DNA of 21,325 nt from Lachnospiraceae bacterium (lineage in GTDB: Bacteria > Bacillota_A > Clostridia > Lachnospirales > Lachnospiraceae). Positions within the stretch are counted from its first letter, which is position 1. Every line of letters begins with the position of its first letter. The DNA lies in the NCBI GenBank assembly GCA_017620345.1, contig JAFZQP010000022.1, positions 1 through 21,325 on the forward strand. Reading direction: 5' to 3'. Positions 7,262 to 15,989 of the stretch are shown one piece after another. Below the pieces are notes generated by a model. It was not told where the DNA came from. It saw nothing but the letters and a program-made list of their open reading frames with translations, and made no database searches. A program made the position numbers and the translations under genes.

Positions 7262-7334
7262 TGGGACCAAAGGGGCTCGAACCCATGACCTTTCGCACGT
7301 CAAGCGAACGCTCTCCCAGCTGAGCTATGATCCC
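7262..7334 (-). tRNA. tRNA-Val (anticodon GAC)
   Basis: The 73-base cloverleaf reads on the minus strand. The acceptor is GGGATCA with TGGTCCC (one T-G pair) and the discriminator is A. The D stem is GCTC/GAGC. The anticodon stem is TTCGC/GCGAA with loop TTGACGT, giving anticodon GAC. The variable loop is AGGTC and the T loop is TTCGAGC. The T stem ATGGG/CCCTT has one T-T mismatch at the second pair. CCA is not encoded. It lies 8 bases past the stop codon of the OB-fold gene, on the opposite strand. Confidence 0.93.
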
Positions 7335-7351
7335 TGATATCGGATAAACGT

Positions 7352-7380
7352 ATTATACTTTAAAAATCATCCAAAATCAA
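7352..7380 (-). promoter_or_regulatory. Promoter of tRNA-Val
   Basis: On the minus strand TTGATT (7375-7380) is followed after exactly 17 bases by a consensus TATAAT (7352-7357). The predicted start point falls about ten bases before the mature 5' end of tRNA-Val, as expected for a singly transcribed tRNA needing RNase P trimming. Confidence 0.7.
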
Positions 7381-7416
7381 AGTATTCTTATATTCCATAA
7401 ACATAGGAGGCAAATT

Positions 7417-8967
7417 ATGAGGTTCAGATCGTTAAAACCATTATGCATACTTGCTGCATCGGCTGTATTGTGCGCATGCAGCCAGGGTACTGTGCAAAAC
7501 ACCGACCCGGCGTCAGACACGGAAACTGTAAAAGATGAGGATTTATCAACGCAAAGCGAAGATAAGAAAGCGGAAGATGACCCTTCAGCAAAAGCGCCGG
7601 AAAAGGTCTTTTTCTCATATCGGAACAACTCCTGCATATTGAAAAATCCGGCTTCCGGTTCGGACCTTATGTCAGGAAACTACTATACGATCGATCTGGA
7701 CAGCAGTGATATTAAGCTTTATCCCAGTCTGTACGAAGCTCTTTGTACATATAATGAAGCAGAAGAGAAGAGAGTAAAGGATTCCATGAATTCCTACTCG
7801 GCTGATATGATCGAGTTTCAGAACGAAGGATTTGAAGGATCCGGTGAAGTATTTACCGACATCTGTCTTTTAAGAGCCGATGATAAAGCATTCTCATTCG
7901 CGCTGCAGGATTACAGTTACATGGGTGGTGCACACGGATATACGCAATACTATGGATTCTGTTATGATCCGAAGACAGGAGAGAGGATCTCATTTTCAGA
8001 TATTGTAAAGGACACCGATAAGCTTCCGCAGATCATAGTTGATGAACTGGAAAAACAAAATGAGCTGAAAGATTACTTTAAAGAGTGTCCGACAGATAAG
8101 GAAAACCTTCTTGCAGACATTCCGGGAAGGCTTGAGGACAATGCCAAGGGGCTTGCATGGGCGCTTGATCATGACGGTATTTGGGTATATTTTGAGGATT
8201 ATGCTATGGGCTCCTATGTTGCAGGTTCACAGGCTGTCAAGATAAGCTTTGCCGATTATCCCGATATATTCACTGATACATATGATAACTATAAAAACGG
8301 AGATATCCCTGATATAAAGACACAGGCAGTAAAGAAGGAAGACGCTCCGGAATCCGTACTGCAGGCTCAGACAGGTAATACAGAATCTGTCAATGATGAT
8401 CCTTTCTTCGGTTTATGGGTGGAAGCATTCAAGGAAAAGCAGTTAGCGCTTGATCTTGTTGATAAACTGAAGGAAAAGGGTATTGAAGCTTACAGTATTT
8501 ATTCATGTGAATATGAAAACCTGAATAAGGAACCTTTATGGTGCGTAACAATAGGCTTATCCGGTTCAGAACCGGAAGCTCAAGCCTATATAGATGATGC
8601 CACAAAAGCAGGATTCCCGGATGCTTACGTAAAATATACCGGTAACAGGCTGTGTAAGCGCATTTACTGCTATATATACTCGGATCAGGGGCTCGAGATC
8701 ACACCTTCAAAGGTTACAATGAACGAAATTCCTACCGAGGACTTGTCCGGAACCTCTGACGACGAAGGCCCGCGTACTCTTGTTATCGATTCTGACACTG
8801 TATTTGACAGTTCGTGTGCTATGCAGACATTTGGCGGTTACAAACAAGGCGAATCACCTGTTGAATGGTTCAATAAAGCCAAAGGACCGGATCTGCTCGG
8901 GGTATATGACGTCTCCATAACCGGAGATCATATTGATGCTGTCTACGGAAACTACTGGTGGGATTGA
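7417..8967 (+). CDS. Lipoprotein with DUF3298-like and SPOR-like regions
   Basis: This 516-residue protein has a lipoprotein signal peptide with lipobox L-C-A-C (C21 as the lipidated residue). An acidic Ser/Thr/Asp-rich linker follows to about residue 62. Residues about 85-285 resemble the PdaC/RsiV-type DUF4163-DUF3298 architecture. The tell-tale stretch is YSYMGGAHGYTQYYGF (166-181), followed by DPKTGERISFSDIV and, near the end, VYFEDYAMGSYVAGSQAVKI. Residues about 330-410 (FFGLWVEAFKEKQLALDLVDKL, then WCVTIGLSGSEPEAQAYID) look like a SPOR peptidoglycan-binding domain. The C-terminal about 100 residues are unassigned. The start has a perfect AGGAGG six bases upstream. It is monocistronic and flanked by a divergent tRNA and a convergent operon. 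A cell-wall binding lipoprotein is the most likely role; both domain calls are by eye. Confidence 0.8.
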   Translation: MRFRSLKPLCILAASAVLCACSQGTVQNTDPASDTETVKDEDLSTQSEDKKAEDDPSAKAPEKVFFSYRNNSCILKNPASGSDLMSGNYYTIDLDSSDIKLYPSLYEALCTYNEAEEKRVKDSMNSYSADMIEFQNEGFEGSGEVFTDICLLRADDKAFSFALQDYSYMGGAHGYTQYYGFCYDPKTGERISFSDIVKDTDKLPQIIVDELEKQNELKDYFKECPTDKENLLADIPGRLEDNAKGLAWALDHDGIWVYFEDYAMGSYVAGSQAVKISFADYPDIFTDTYDNYKNGDIPDIKTQAVKKEDAPESVLQAQTGNTESVNDDPFFGLWVEAFKEKQLALDLVDKLKEKGIEAYSIYSCEYENLNKEPLWCVTIGLSGSEPEAQAYIDDATKAGFPDAYVKYTGNRLCKRIYCYIYSDQGLEITPSKVTMNEIPTEDLSGTSDDEGPRTLVIDSDTVFDSSCAMQTFGGYKQGESPVEWFNKAKGPDLLGVYDVSITGDHIDAVYGNYWWD

Positions 8968-9011
8968 TATATCTGTTCGCGAAAGACAGCTTTAACGAAT
9001 AAATATACGGC

Positions 9012-9036
9012 AAAAAGAAAGACCCTCACAGGATCT
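9012..9036 (-). terminator. Candidate terminator after dtd
   Basis: On the minus strand AGATCC, loop TGTGA, GGGTCT (six pairs including one T-G) is followed by TTCTTTTTG. The hairpin overlaps the dtd stop codon. The stem is short, but the T-rich tail and the location at the end of a long operon support it. Confidence 0.45.
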
Positions 9037-9478
9037 GTTCAGAATCAAGCATGACCGTAAACGGACCGTCATTTATAAGGGATACCTGCATATCGGCTCC
9101 AAATGATCCGCATTCGGTTTTTATATTGTATGTATTACGAAGTTCCGACAGAATGTATTCATATAATTCGTTTGCATGCGCAGGATCACCGGCCTTGATA
9201 AATGAAGGTCTGTTTCCTTTTTTGCAATCGGCATAGAGCGTAAATTGCGATATAACGAGCATGGAACCTCCGATATCACCTATCGCAAGGTTGGTTTTGC
9301 CGTTCTCGTCCTCAAATATCCGAAGATTTACGGTTTTTCGGATCATTTTATCGGCGATTTCTTTTGTATCCGTATCGCATACGCCGACAAAAACAAGAAA
9401 TCCGCGTTCAATCTTACCTATAGTCTTGTTATCCACGTCCACAGACGCATTTTTTACAACCTGGATCAGAAATCTCAT
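9026..9478 (-). CDS. dtd: D-aminoacyl-tRNA deacylase
   Basis: This 150-residue protein hydrolyses D-aminoacyl-tRNAs (and Gly-tRNA-Ala), preventing D-amino acid entry into translation. The family signatures are present: the N-terminal strand RFLIQVVKNASV, the SQFTLYAD motif with the nucleophile region, and a C-terminal NDGPFTVMLDS. The last corresponds to the cross-subunit Gly-cisPro motif, usually GPVT; here Phe replaces Val. Length is normal for the family (about 145-150). The ATG shares one base with the stop of the upstream AI-2E permease gene (TAATG), showing tight coupling. It is the last gene of the minus-strand run that includes the ilv genes. Confidence 0.95.
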   Translation of the reverse strand: MRFLIQVVKNASVDVDNKTIGKIERGFLVFVGVCDTDTKEIADKMIRKTVNLRIFEDENGKTNLAIGDIGGSMLVISQFTLYADCKKGNRPSFIKAGDPAHANELYEYILSELRNTYNIKTECGSFGADMQVSLINDGPFTVMLDSEQIL

Positions 9479-10878
9479 TATTGATCTGTAATTTCATCCT
9501 TTTCGTTGAGTAATTTATCTTTTGTAGAACTGTTCGTTAAAGTATTGGCACGGTCTTCGTCTTCCTGAAGCGTTTCCTTCGTGACTCTTTCGAATGTTTT
9601 TTGCGCGAATCTGAACGACTGCCCGGTATTATTCTTATCATCTTCTTCATATGTAAAGTCGGAATCTACGTAATAAGCCGTTTCGATCGGCATATGCTTG
9701 ATCTCAAGCCGCTTGTTGATAAGCGTTCTGAATGCTGCATATATTACGGCAAACGTCGGAACGCCGAAGAACATCCCTACCCAACCGAACAATCCGGAAA
9801 ATACCGTGATCGAGAATATGACCCAAAAACTGTTAAGACCTGTGGAATCTCCGAGGATCTTCGGTCCGATGACATTTCCGTCAATCTGCTGCAAAATAAT
9901 GATAACGATCAGGAAAACCAGACATTTCTTCGGATCGACCATAAGTATAAAGAACGCACTCGGGATCGCTCCTATAAAAGGTCCGAAATACGGGATAACA
10001 TTTGTTACCGCCACGATGACAGAAATAAGCACCGTATAAGGAATATGAAGTATCAGCATCGTTATATAACACAATATCCCGACTATGATCGAATCGATCA
10101 CTTTTCCTGTGATGAAACCACCGAATATCTTATCAGTGTAGCGAAGGTTGTTTATAAAATTATTCGCTCTCTCACGCTTCAGATACGCATACAGAACTTT
10201 TTTGGACTGAGCCACAAATCTTTCCTTATCGATCAGAAGGTGAAGCGAAATAATAACACCTATTATGAAATTGAGAAGGCTCTTAAAGATCGTAACAATA
10301 CTGCCAAGCAGACTTGTCGAAGTCTTGCTGATGATATCCTCGAAATACGGACGCACCTTGTTATAGAAAAACTGGGACAGGTCAACACTGTACTGTGTAA
10401 GTATTGATTCCAGGTTCGGATATTTGATCAGAATATTCGCATAATAATCATTAATATTAAGAAGATACACCGGTATACGGCTGAGTACGCTCTGAATATT
10501 GATCACAAGTTGAGGGACGACCGATATAACGATCCCGTATATCATCGCTATGAACAAAAGCAGTGTCAGGAACGCACACAGTACACGTATTATGATCTTT
10601 TCCTTTGAATAAACATGATCCTTTTTCCGCTTGAGTTTGTTCCATAACGGATAAAAAATCTTCTTTTCAAGAAATCTCATAACGGGATTAAGGATATATG
10701 CGATAACAAGCCCCGATATTATCGGAGTGAGGATCGATAAAAACGCACTGATCAGTGCCGACAGTTTGTCCGAATGGAAAAGAATGTAATAGAAAAATAT
10801 ACCCCCGCAAACGATCAGGAGTCCGTTTACACCGATCTTAAGATAAAAATTATGCTTGGAATCTCTGTTCATAATCAT
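9478..10878 (-). CDS. AI-2E family transporter (TqsA/YdiK-like permease)
   Basis: This 466-residue integral membrane protein has hydrophobic segments at about 12-32, 36-60, 88-115, 195-215, 245-285, 290-330 and 345-375, the usual eight-helix layout. The conserved late motif VTNVIPYFGPFIGAIPSAFF is present. The family includes the autoinducer-2 exporter TqsA, but many Firmicute members act in ion export or have unknown substrates, so no substrate is assigned. The C-terminal about 75 residues form a hydrophilic, acidic tail (DFTYEEDDKNN and beyond) that is longer than usual. The start at 10878 lies inside the upstream kinase-like gene (29-base overlap). A second Met at 10872 is an alternative. 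Neither has a clear ribosome binding site, so translational coupling is likely. Confidence 0.88.
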   Translation of the reverse strand: MIMNRDSKHNFYLKIGVNGLLIVCGGIFFYYILFHSDKLSALISAFLSILTPIISGLVIAYILNPVMRFLEKKIFYPLWNKLKRKKDHVYSKEKIIIRVLCAFLTLLLFIAMIYGIVISVVPQLVINIQSVLSRIPVYLLNINDYYANILIKYPNLESILTQYSVDLSQFFYNKVRPYFEDIISKTSTSLLGSIVTIFKSLLNFIIGVIISLHLLIDKERFVAQSKKVLYAYLKRERANNFINNLRYTDKIFGGFITGKVIDSIIVGILCYITMLILHIPYTVLISVIVAVTNVIPYFGPFIGAIPSAFFILMVDPKKCLVFLIVIIILQQIDGNVIGPKILGDSTGLNSFWVIFSITVFSGLFGWVGMFFGVPTFAVIYAAFRTLINKRLEIKHMPIETAYYVDSDFTYEEDDKNNTGQSFRFAQKTFERVTKETLQEDEDRANTLTNSSTKDKLLNEKDEITDQ

Positions 10879-11479
10879 TCACGAACTGATATAACAGTTC
10901 AACTGTACCGTCACGGCCGAGAACGGTCGAATCTATGCACAGATTGTACGTTTCGGCTTTTCCCCATTTCTTGGTAGAATAATAGTTGTAATAACTGGCG
11001 CGCTGCTTGTCCTTTTTTATGATCATATCCCTTGCATCTTTCTCGGATACATCATATTTCTTCATTACGCGATCTATTCTCTTGTTGATATCGCCGTATA
11101 TGAACAGATTAAGGACGTTATCGTAGTCAGCGAGCGCATAATCCGCACATCTGCCTACGATAACGCAAGGGCCTTCATTGGCGATCTTTTTGATCGTATC
11201 AAACTGGGCCAGAAAGACTTTATGACTGAGGGGCATATCCACATAATTGGAATTGGTGATACCGAATGAATATGTATCCATGACCAGATTATACAAAAAA
11301 CTGCTCGTCGGACGTTCATCGTTATTTTCGAGTATCTCCGGACATAATCCGGATTCCTGGGCAACACGCTTTATAAGTTCCTTGTCGTAACACTTGATCC
11401 CAAGCTTGTCGGCAAGTTTCTGGCCTATTTCATGTCCGCCTGTTCCGAATTGTCGTCCTATTGTGATTATGCTCTTCAA
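10850..11479 (-). CDS. Cytidylate-kinase-like family protein
   Basis: This 209-residue protein begins with IITIGRQFGTGGHEIG, the P-loop variant of the cytidylate-kinase-like (AAK_26) family common in Clostridia. LADKLGIKCYDKELIKRVAQESG and VIVGRCADYAL follow, both typical of that family. The LID-like helix region MIIKKDKQRASYYNYY carries the basic residues that would bind phosphates. It is not a canonical Cmk: true CMP kinases have GPAGAGKS-type P-loops, and the substrate is unknown. The start is a TTG at 11479, supported by a strong GGAGG eight bases upstream; no nearby ATG fits. It follows ilvC by 24 bases and overlaps the AI-2E gene. Confidence 0.85.
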   Translation of the reverse strand: MKSIITIGRQFGTGGHEIGQKLADKLGIKCYDKELIKRVAQESGLCPEILENNDERPTSSFLYNLVMDTYSFGITNSNYVDMPLSHKVFLAQFDTIKKIANEGPCVIVGRCADYALADYDNVLNLFIYGDINKRIDRVMKKYDVSEKDARDMIIKKDKQRASYYNYYSTKKWGKAETYNLCIDSTVLGRDGTVELLYQFVNDYEQRFQA

Positions 11480-11503
11480 TATATAATCCTCCGCCTTATC
11501 CGT

Positions 11504-12547
<1,044 letters not shown>

Positions 12548-12553
12548 TCATCT

Positions 12554-13048
12554 TTATAAATACACGACTCCGTCACTTCCGCGGCGAAGCCCCGCAATAC
12601 CGGTTCTGGCAATCTCGAGTATCTCATAATCACTGAGCATCTCGATAAATGCGCTTACTTTTGACTGGGTACCCGTCAGTTCGATTATCATTGAATCTTT
12701 CGTTATGTCTATGATCTTCGATCTGAAAACGTCACAAACCGTAACAAGTGCCTGACGCTTATCCTCGCCGACCTTGACTTTTATAAGAACAAGCTCACGA
12801 TAAACCGAATCTTCGGGATCGAGTACTCTTATATCTCTTACGTCTATGAGCTTACCGACCTGTTTTTCGATCTGTTCGAGAATATCCGCATCTCCGCTCG
12901 TAACGATAGTGATCCTTGTATATCTGGGATCTGCCGTGATGCCGGCGGTGATACTTTCAATATTATAACCTCTTCTTGAGAAAAGACCCGAAATACGTGA
13001 CAGGACACCGGATGTATTGTCAACGATAAGCTGTATTACTTTGATCAT
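12554..13048 (-). CDS. ilvH: Acetolactate synthase regulatory subunit, second copy
   Basis: From the ATG at 13048 the product is 164 residues. It has an N-terminal ACT domain (VIQLIVDNTSGVLSRISGLF and following) and the C-terminal ACT-like half (VYRELVLIKVKV onward, ending VYL), so it is a full-length IlvH/IlvN-type subunit. Residues N11, G14 and N29, which bind valine in E. coli IlvH, are all conserved, so feedback sensing is likely. An upstream ATG at 13132 adds 28 residues of unlike sequence and overlaps the preceding gene; AAAGGAG upstream of 13048 supports the shorter form. It directly follows another complete regulatory subunit. Which copy binds the IlvB catalytic subunit, or whether both do, cannot be read from the sequence. 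Confidence 0.93.
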   Translation of the reverse strand: MIKVIQLIVDNTSGVLSRISGLFSRRGYNIESITAGITADPRYTRITIVTSGDADILEQIEKQVGKLIDVRDIRVLDPEDSVYRELVLIKVKVGEDKRQALVTVCDVFRSKIIDITKDSMIIELTGTQSKVSAFIEMLSDYEILEIARTGIAGLRRGSDGVVYL

Positions 13049-13089
13049 AATATTAAGGTACTCCTTTGATTTTTTATTGTCAATGTGAG

Positions 13090-13575
13090 TTAGTCCGAAA
13101 GAGAACACTTCTGAAGAGCCAAAGTACCGCACCTGGCAACTTCTATTATCGGAACATTCCCCAGCATACGCAGCAGAAGTTCCGTCTTTTCGGGAGTATC
13201 ACATATCTGTATCATCATAAGGTTTTTGGACATATCTACGATCCTGGCATCAAGTATCTCGCATATCTCCATTATCTCGCGTCTATTGGCCTTGGAATAC
13301 TTAACCTTAACGAGCATGAGTTCTCTTGAGATACTCTCTTCCTCTGAAAAGGTCTTGATCTTGATGACATCGATCTTCTTGTTGAGCTGTTTTTCGATCT
13401 GTTCAAGCGTTCCTTTATCACCCGAACTGACTATAGTAATACATGAAACTTCGTGATCATCTGTCTCACCGACCGCAAGCGAATCAATATTAAAGCATCT
13501 CCTGGCAAAAAGCCCGCTCACTTTGGACAGTACACCCGATCTGTTTTCAACAAGAATTGAATACAATCTCTTCAT
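13090..13575 (-). CDS. ilvH: Acetolactate synthase regulatory subunit, first copy
   Basis: From the ATG at 13575 the product is 161 residues, with ACT domain RLYSILVENRSGVLSKVSGL and the second domain from about residue 80 (ISRELMLVKVKY). It ends VARCGTLALQKCSLSD. N11, G14 and N29, the valine contacts of E. coli IlvH, are conserved. An eight-residue N-terminal extension from 13599 would overlap ilvB and is less likely; an AGGTG lies eight bases before 13575. It lies ten bases after the ilvB stop codon and 41 bases before the second copy. It is clearly homologous to but diverged from that copy, so the duplication is not recent. Confidence 0.93.
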   Translation of the reverse strand: MKRLYSILVENRSGVLSKVSGLFARRCFNIDSLAVGETDDHEVSCITIVSSGDKGTLEQIEKQLNKKIDVIKIKTFSEEESISRELMLVKVKYSKANRREIMEICEILDARIVDMSKNLMMIQICDTPEKTELLLRMLGNVPIIEVARCGTLALQKCSLSD

Positions 13576-13585
13576 ATCAATACAC

Positions 13586-15202
13586 CTACTTAACAACATC
13601 CATAGGATCTATCATGCATTCCATAAGTCCGGCACCCTTTTGTTTAAGGAACTGTTCTATCTCCTTCTCCATGTCACGGCCATTGGATAAGCGCCGGTAC
13701 GGCAGATCATAAGCCTCCGCGATCTTGGAAAGATCCGGGCTTCCGGACAGATCTACCATTGAATAATCGCCGTTATATGTCTTGTGCTGGTACTCTCTGA
13801 CAAGACCGAGATATCCGTTATTGAACACGATGATCTTGATCGGGATATCGTGCTGTTTCATAGTACCGAGCTCGTTCATGGCCATTTGGAACGAACCGTC
13901 TCCGCAGACTGCGACGACCTGCTTTTTAGGGTTGCCTTTTTTTGCTCCGAGAGCCGCAGGTATCGAATAACCCATTGTACCCATACCGCCGCTCGTTAAG
14001 AATCTTCCGGACTTTGATATATAATACATGCACGACCACATCTGGTTCTGGCCGACATCAGCAACATATACCGCATCGTCATCCATCATGGATGTAAGCG
14101 ACGATATGAACTTAGCGGGATCAACGTAATTCCTGCGTGGAGACTTACGCGCCTTTTCGGCAGATCTGTAACCGTTAAGTGTCTCGATCCATTCAGTATA
14201 ATCGGCAGAGAACGTATCCTTTGCAAGATCTGCAAAAATATGTTTGATGTCTCCTACTATAGGAATAGTCGGTCCTACATTCTTGCCGATCTCAGCGGGA
14301 TCGACATCGATATGTATGAGAACGGTATTCTCGGCAACAAGATCAGGAGAAGCAACAGCTCTGTCCGCTATCCTCGCGCCTATAACTATAAGAAGATCCG
14401 ACTCCTGCATTGCACGATTGGCATATGATCTGCCGTTATTACCGATCATTCCGAAGTAAAGCTCATCATCTGACGATAATGAACTGATCCCCATCATCGT
14501 AGTAACGACGGGTATATTATATCTGTGTGAAAAATCATGGAGTTCCTTTTGCGCACCGGACAGGATCACGCCTCCTCCGGCACAGATAAGGGGTTTTCTG
14601 GCCCGCTCAAGCTCTTTTCCCACTTTCTTAAGCTGAACAGCATGCCCCTTTACGGTCGGCTTGTATGTGCGCATACTGACCGTTTCGGGATACTTGAATC
14701 CCGTAATGGGTCTGTTCTGTATATCTATCGGTACATCAATGAGAACCGGACCACGTCTTCCCGTGGAAGCGATATGAAAAGCTTCCTTGAAAATCCGCGG
14801 TATATCAGATACATCCTTAACAAGGTAACTGTATTTGACAAAGCTCTCAGCGGCACCTGTAATATCCGCTTCCTGAAATACATCCTGTCCAAGCAGTTTG
14901 GAATCAACCTGCCCGGTTATACAGACAAGAGGTATTGAATCGGCATAAGCTGTTGCTATACCGGTCAAGAGATTTGTTGCACCCGGACCGCTTGTGGCTA
15001 CGCATACACCGACCTTGCCGGTGACTCTTGCATAGCCGCTCGCGGCATGTGCAGCATTTTGTTCGCTTCTTACAAGTATTGATTCTATCTTTGTGTTTAA
15101 AATGCTGTTAAAGAAGGGGCAAATCGCAACTCCCGGATACCCGAAAAGCGTTGTTACCCCTTCTTTTTCCAGGCATTTTACGATCGCATCGGCGCCAATC
15201 AT
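13586..15202 (-). CDS. ilvB: Acetolactate synthase catalytic subunit
   Basis: This 538-residue thiamine-diphosphate enzyme condenses pyruvate with pyruvate or 2-oxobutyrate, the first committed step of branched-chain amino acid synthesis. The catalytic Glu is E47 in VRSEQNAAHAASGYAR. The FAD/middle-domain stretches and the C-terminal diphosphate-binding motif GDGSFQMAMNEL through IIVFNNGYLG are intact. The latter is the GDG-x(n)-NN motif. Two regulatory subunits follow immediately, supporting the anabolic FAD-dependent AHAS rather than catabolic AlsS. The ATG has AAGGAAGG eight bases upstream. Only 34 bases separate it from the upstream gene. No T-box, leucine-rich leader peptide or attenuator is visible in that gap, so transcription probably starts further upstream. 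Confidence 0.96.
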   Translation of the reverse strand: MIGADAIVKCLEKEGVTTLFGYPGVAICPFFNSILNTKIESILVRSEQNAAHAASGYARVTGKVGVCVATSGPGATNLLTGIATAYADSIPLVCITGQVDSKLLGQDVFQEADITGAAESFVKYSYLVKDVSDIPRIFKEAFHIASTGRRGPVLIDVPIDIQNRPITGFKYPETVSMRTYKPTVKGHAVQLKKVGKELERARKPLICAGGGVILSGAQKELHDFSHRYNIPVVTTMMGISSLSSDDELYFGMIGNNGRSYANRAMQESDLLIVIGARIADRAVASPDLVAENTVLIHIDVDPAEIGKNVGPTIPIVGDIKHIFADLAKDTFSADYTEWIETLNGYRSAEKARKSPRRNYVDPAKFISSLTSMMDDDAVYVADVGQNQMWSCMYYISKSGRFLTSGGMGTMGYSIPAALGAKKGNPKKQVVAVCGDGSFQMAMNELGTMKQHDIPIKIIVFNNGYLGLVREYQHKTYNGDYSMVDLSGSPDLSKIAEAYDLPYRRLSNGRDMEKEIEQFLKQKGAGLMECMIDPMDVVK

Positions 15203-15236
15203 AAAACGACCTTCCTTATACTGAAAATAGTATTAT

Positions 15237-15914
15237 TTATTTCTTGAAAAGCTTAGCCAAAGGAGAGATGATCGTGCTCAGATCCTTGATAGCCTTGTTG
15301 AGGGAATCAAGATCAACATCGTCTATCTTCTTGACTGCATCATTTACGCTCTTTTCGCTTGTATCAACAAGTGAATTAACGTTATCCAGCATTGCGTTCA
15401 GATCGATAGCTGCAAGTTCCTTGGTGCTCTTATCAAGGTTAGTTACAACATCCTGAACTTCTCCCATCATGGAGTTGACCTGTGTGACCGTATCACTTGC
15501 AACAGTGATGGCTTTGCTGGCTTCAGTCATCGTATCACCCGCCTGATTGATGATAACTACCGCATCATCAATAGCCTTTGATGCTGTGGCTACTTCATCG
15601 TTAACAGCAAGGATCAGAGTGTTGGCGTTGGCAACTGCTCCTTCAAGCTGAGGAATGAAGTTCTTGATCGTAACGAGCATGATGATAAGGATGATCAAGC
15701 AGAGAACCGATGTGCATAATGAAAAGATACTCTGCATCTTAACACGCTTCTGTGCACGCTCGTTCTCATTCTTCATCTCAACGATGAGTCTTGCGAGTAC
15801 CTGCATGTCTCCGTCTTTGACGTTAGACAGCATTGATGTGACATCATAGTCCGTGAGCTTAGATGTGCCTGTGTACGGATTTTCTGTTTTAACCTGATTG
15901 TTCTCTTCGCTCAT
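15237..15914 (-). CDS. Single-pass membrane protein with long helical extracellular region
   Basis: I cannot assign this 225-residue protein to a named family. It has a hydrophilic N-terminal part (1-60, including a charged helix KNENERAQKRVK), one membrane helix (62-83), and a C-terminal region (88-225) rich in Ala, Val, Asp, Thr and Asn with heptad-like spacing. Examples are VASDTVTQVNSMMGEVQDVV and VDTSEKSVNDAVKKIDDVD. The helical part recalls the coils of chemoreceptors and DUF948-type proteins, but no signalling-tip motif is present. The end is STIISPLAKLFKK. The start has GGAGGG seven bases upstream. It stands between rluD and ilvB, 34 bases from ilvB, so it may share a transcript with the ilv genes. 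A scaffold or sensor role is possible but unproven. Confidence 0.75.
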   Translation of the reverse strand: MSEENNQVKTENPYTGTSKLTDYDVTSMLSNVKDGDMQVLARLIVEMKNENERAQKRVKMQSIFSLCTSVLCLIILIIMLVTIKNFIPQLEGAVANANTLILAVNDEVATASKAIDDAVVIINQAGDTMTEASKAITVASDTVTQVNSMMGEVQDVVTNLDKSTKELAAIDLNAMLDNVNSLVDTSEKSVNDAVKKIDDVDLDSLNKAIKDLSTIISPLAKLFKK

Positions 15915-15946
15915 AAGTAACCCTCCGTATGAAATATTTGATGTGT

Positions 15947-15952
15947 ATTATA
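15947..15952 (-). promoter_or_regulatory. Possible -10 element before the helical membrane protein gene
   Basis: A consensus TATAAT lies on the minus strand, 32 bases before the ATG of the membrane protein gene, in the 75-base gap after rluD. No good -35 element is found at 16-18 bases, so the call is weak. If real, it might also drive the ilv genes downstream. Confidence 0.3.
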
Positions 15953-15989
15953 TGGAGCACTCATATAATATCTGATTTTACCACAAACA

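Noticed and set aside
9601..10407. 268-residue open frame on the plus strand
   Set aside because: It lies wholly antisense to the AI-2E permease gene, lacks a ribosome binding site and has a low-complexity, Arg/Tyr/Asp-rich composition typical of a shadow frame.
10883..10900. Inverted repeat GAACTG-N6-CAGTTC as a LexA-type box
   Set aside because: It lies inside the end of the kinase-like coding sequence. Its spacing does not fit the Firmicute SOS box, and no promoter is nearby.
15203..15236. T-box, leader peptide or attenuator before ilvB
   Set aside because: The gap is only 34 bases, holds just the ribosome binding site and A/T-rich sequence, and has no hairpin or runs of branched-chain codons.
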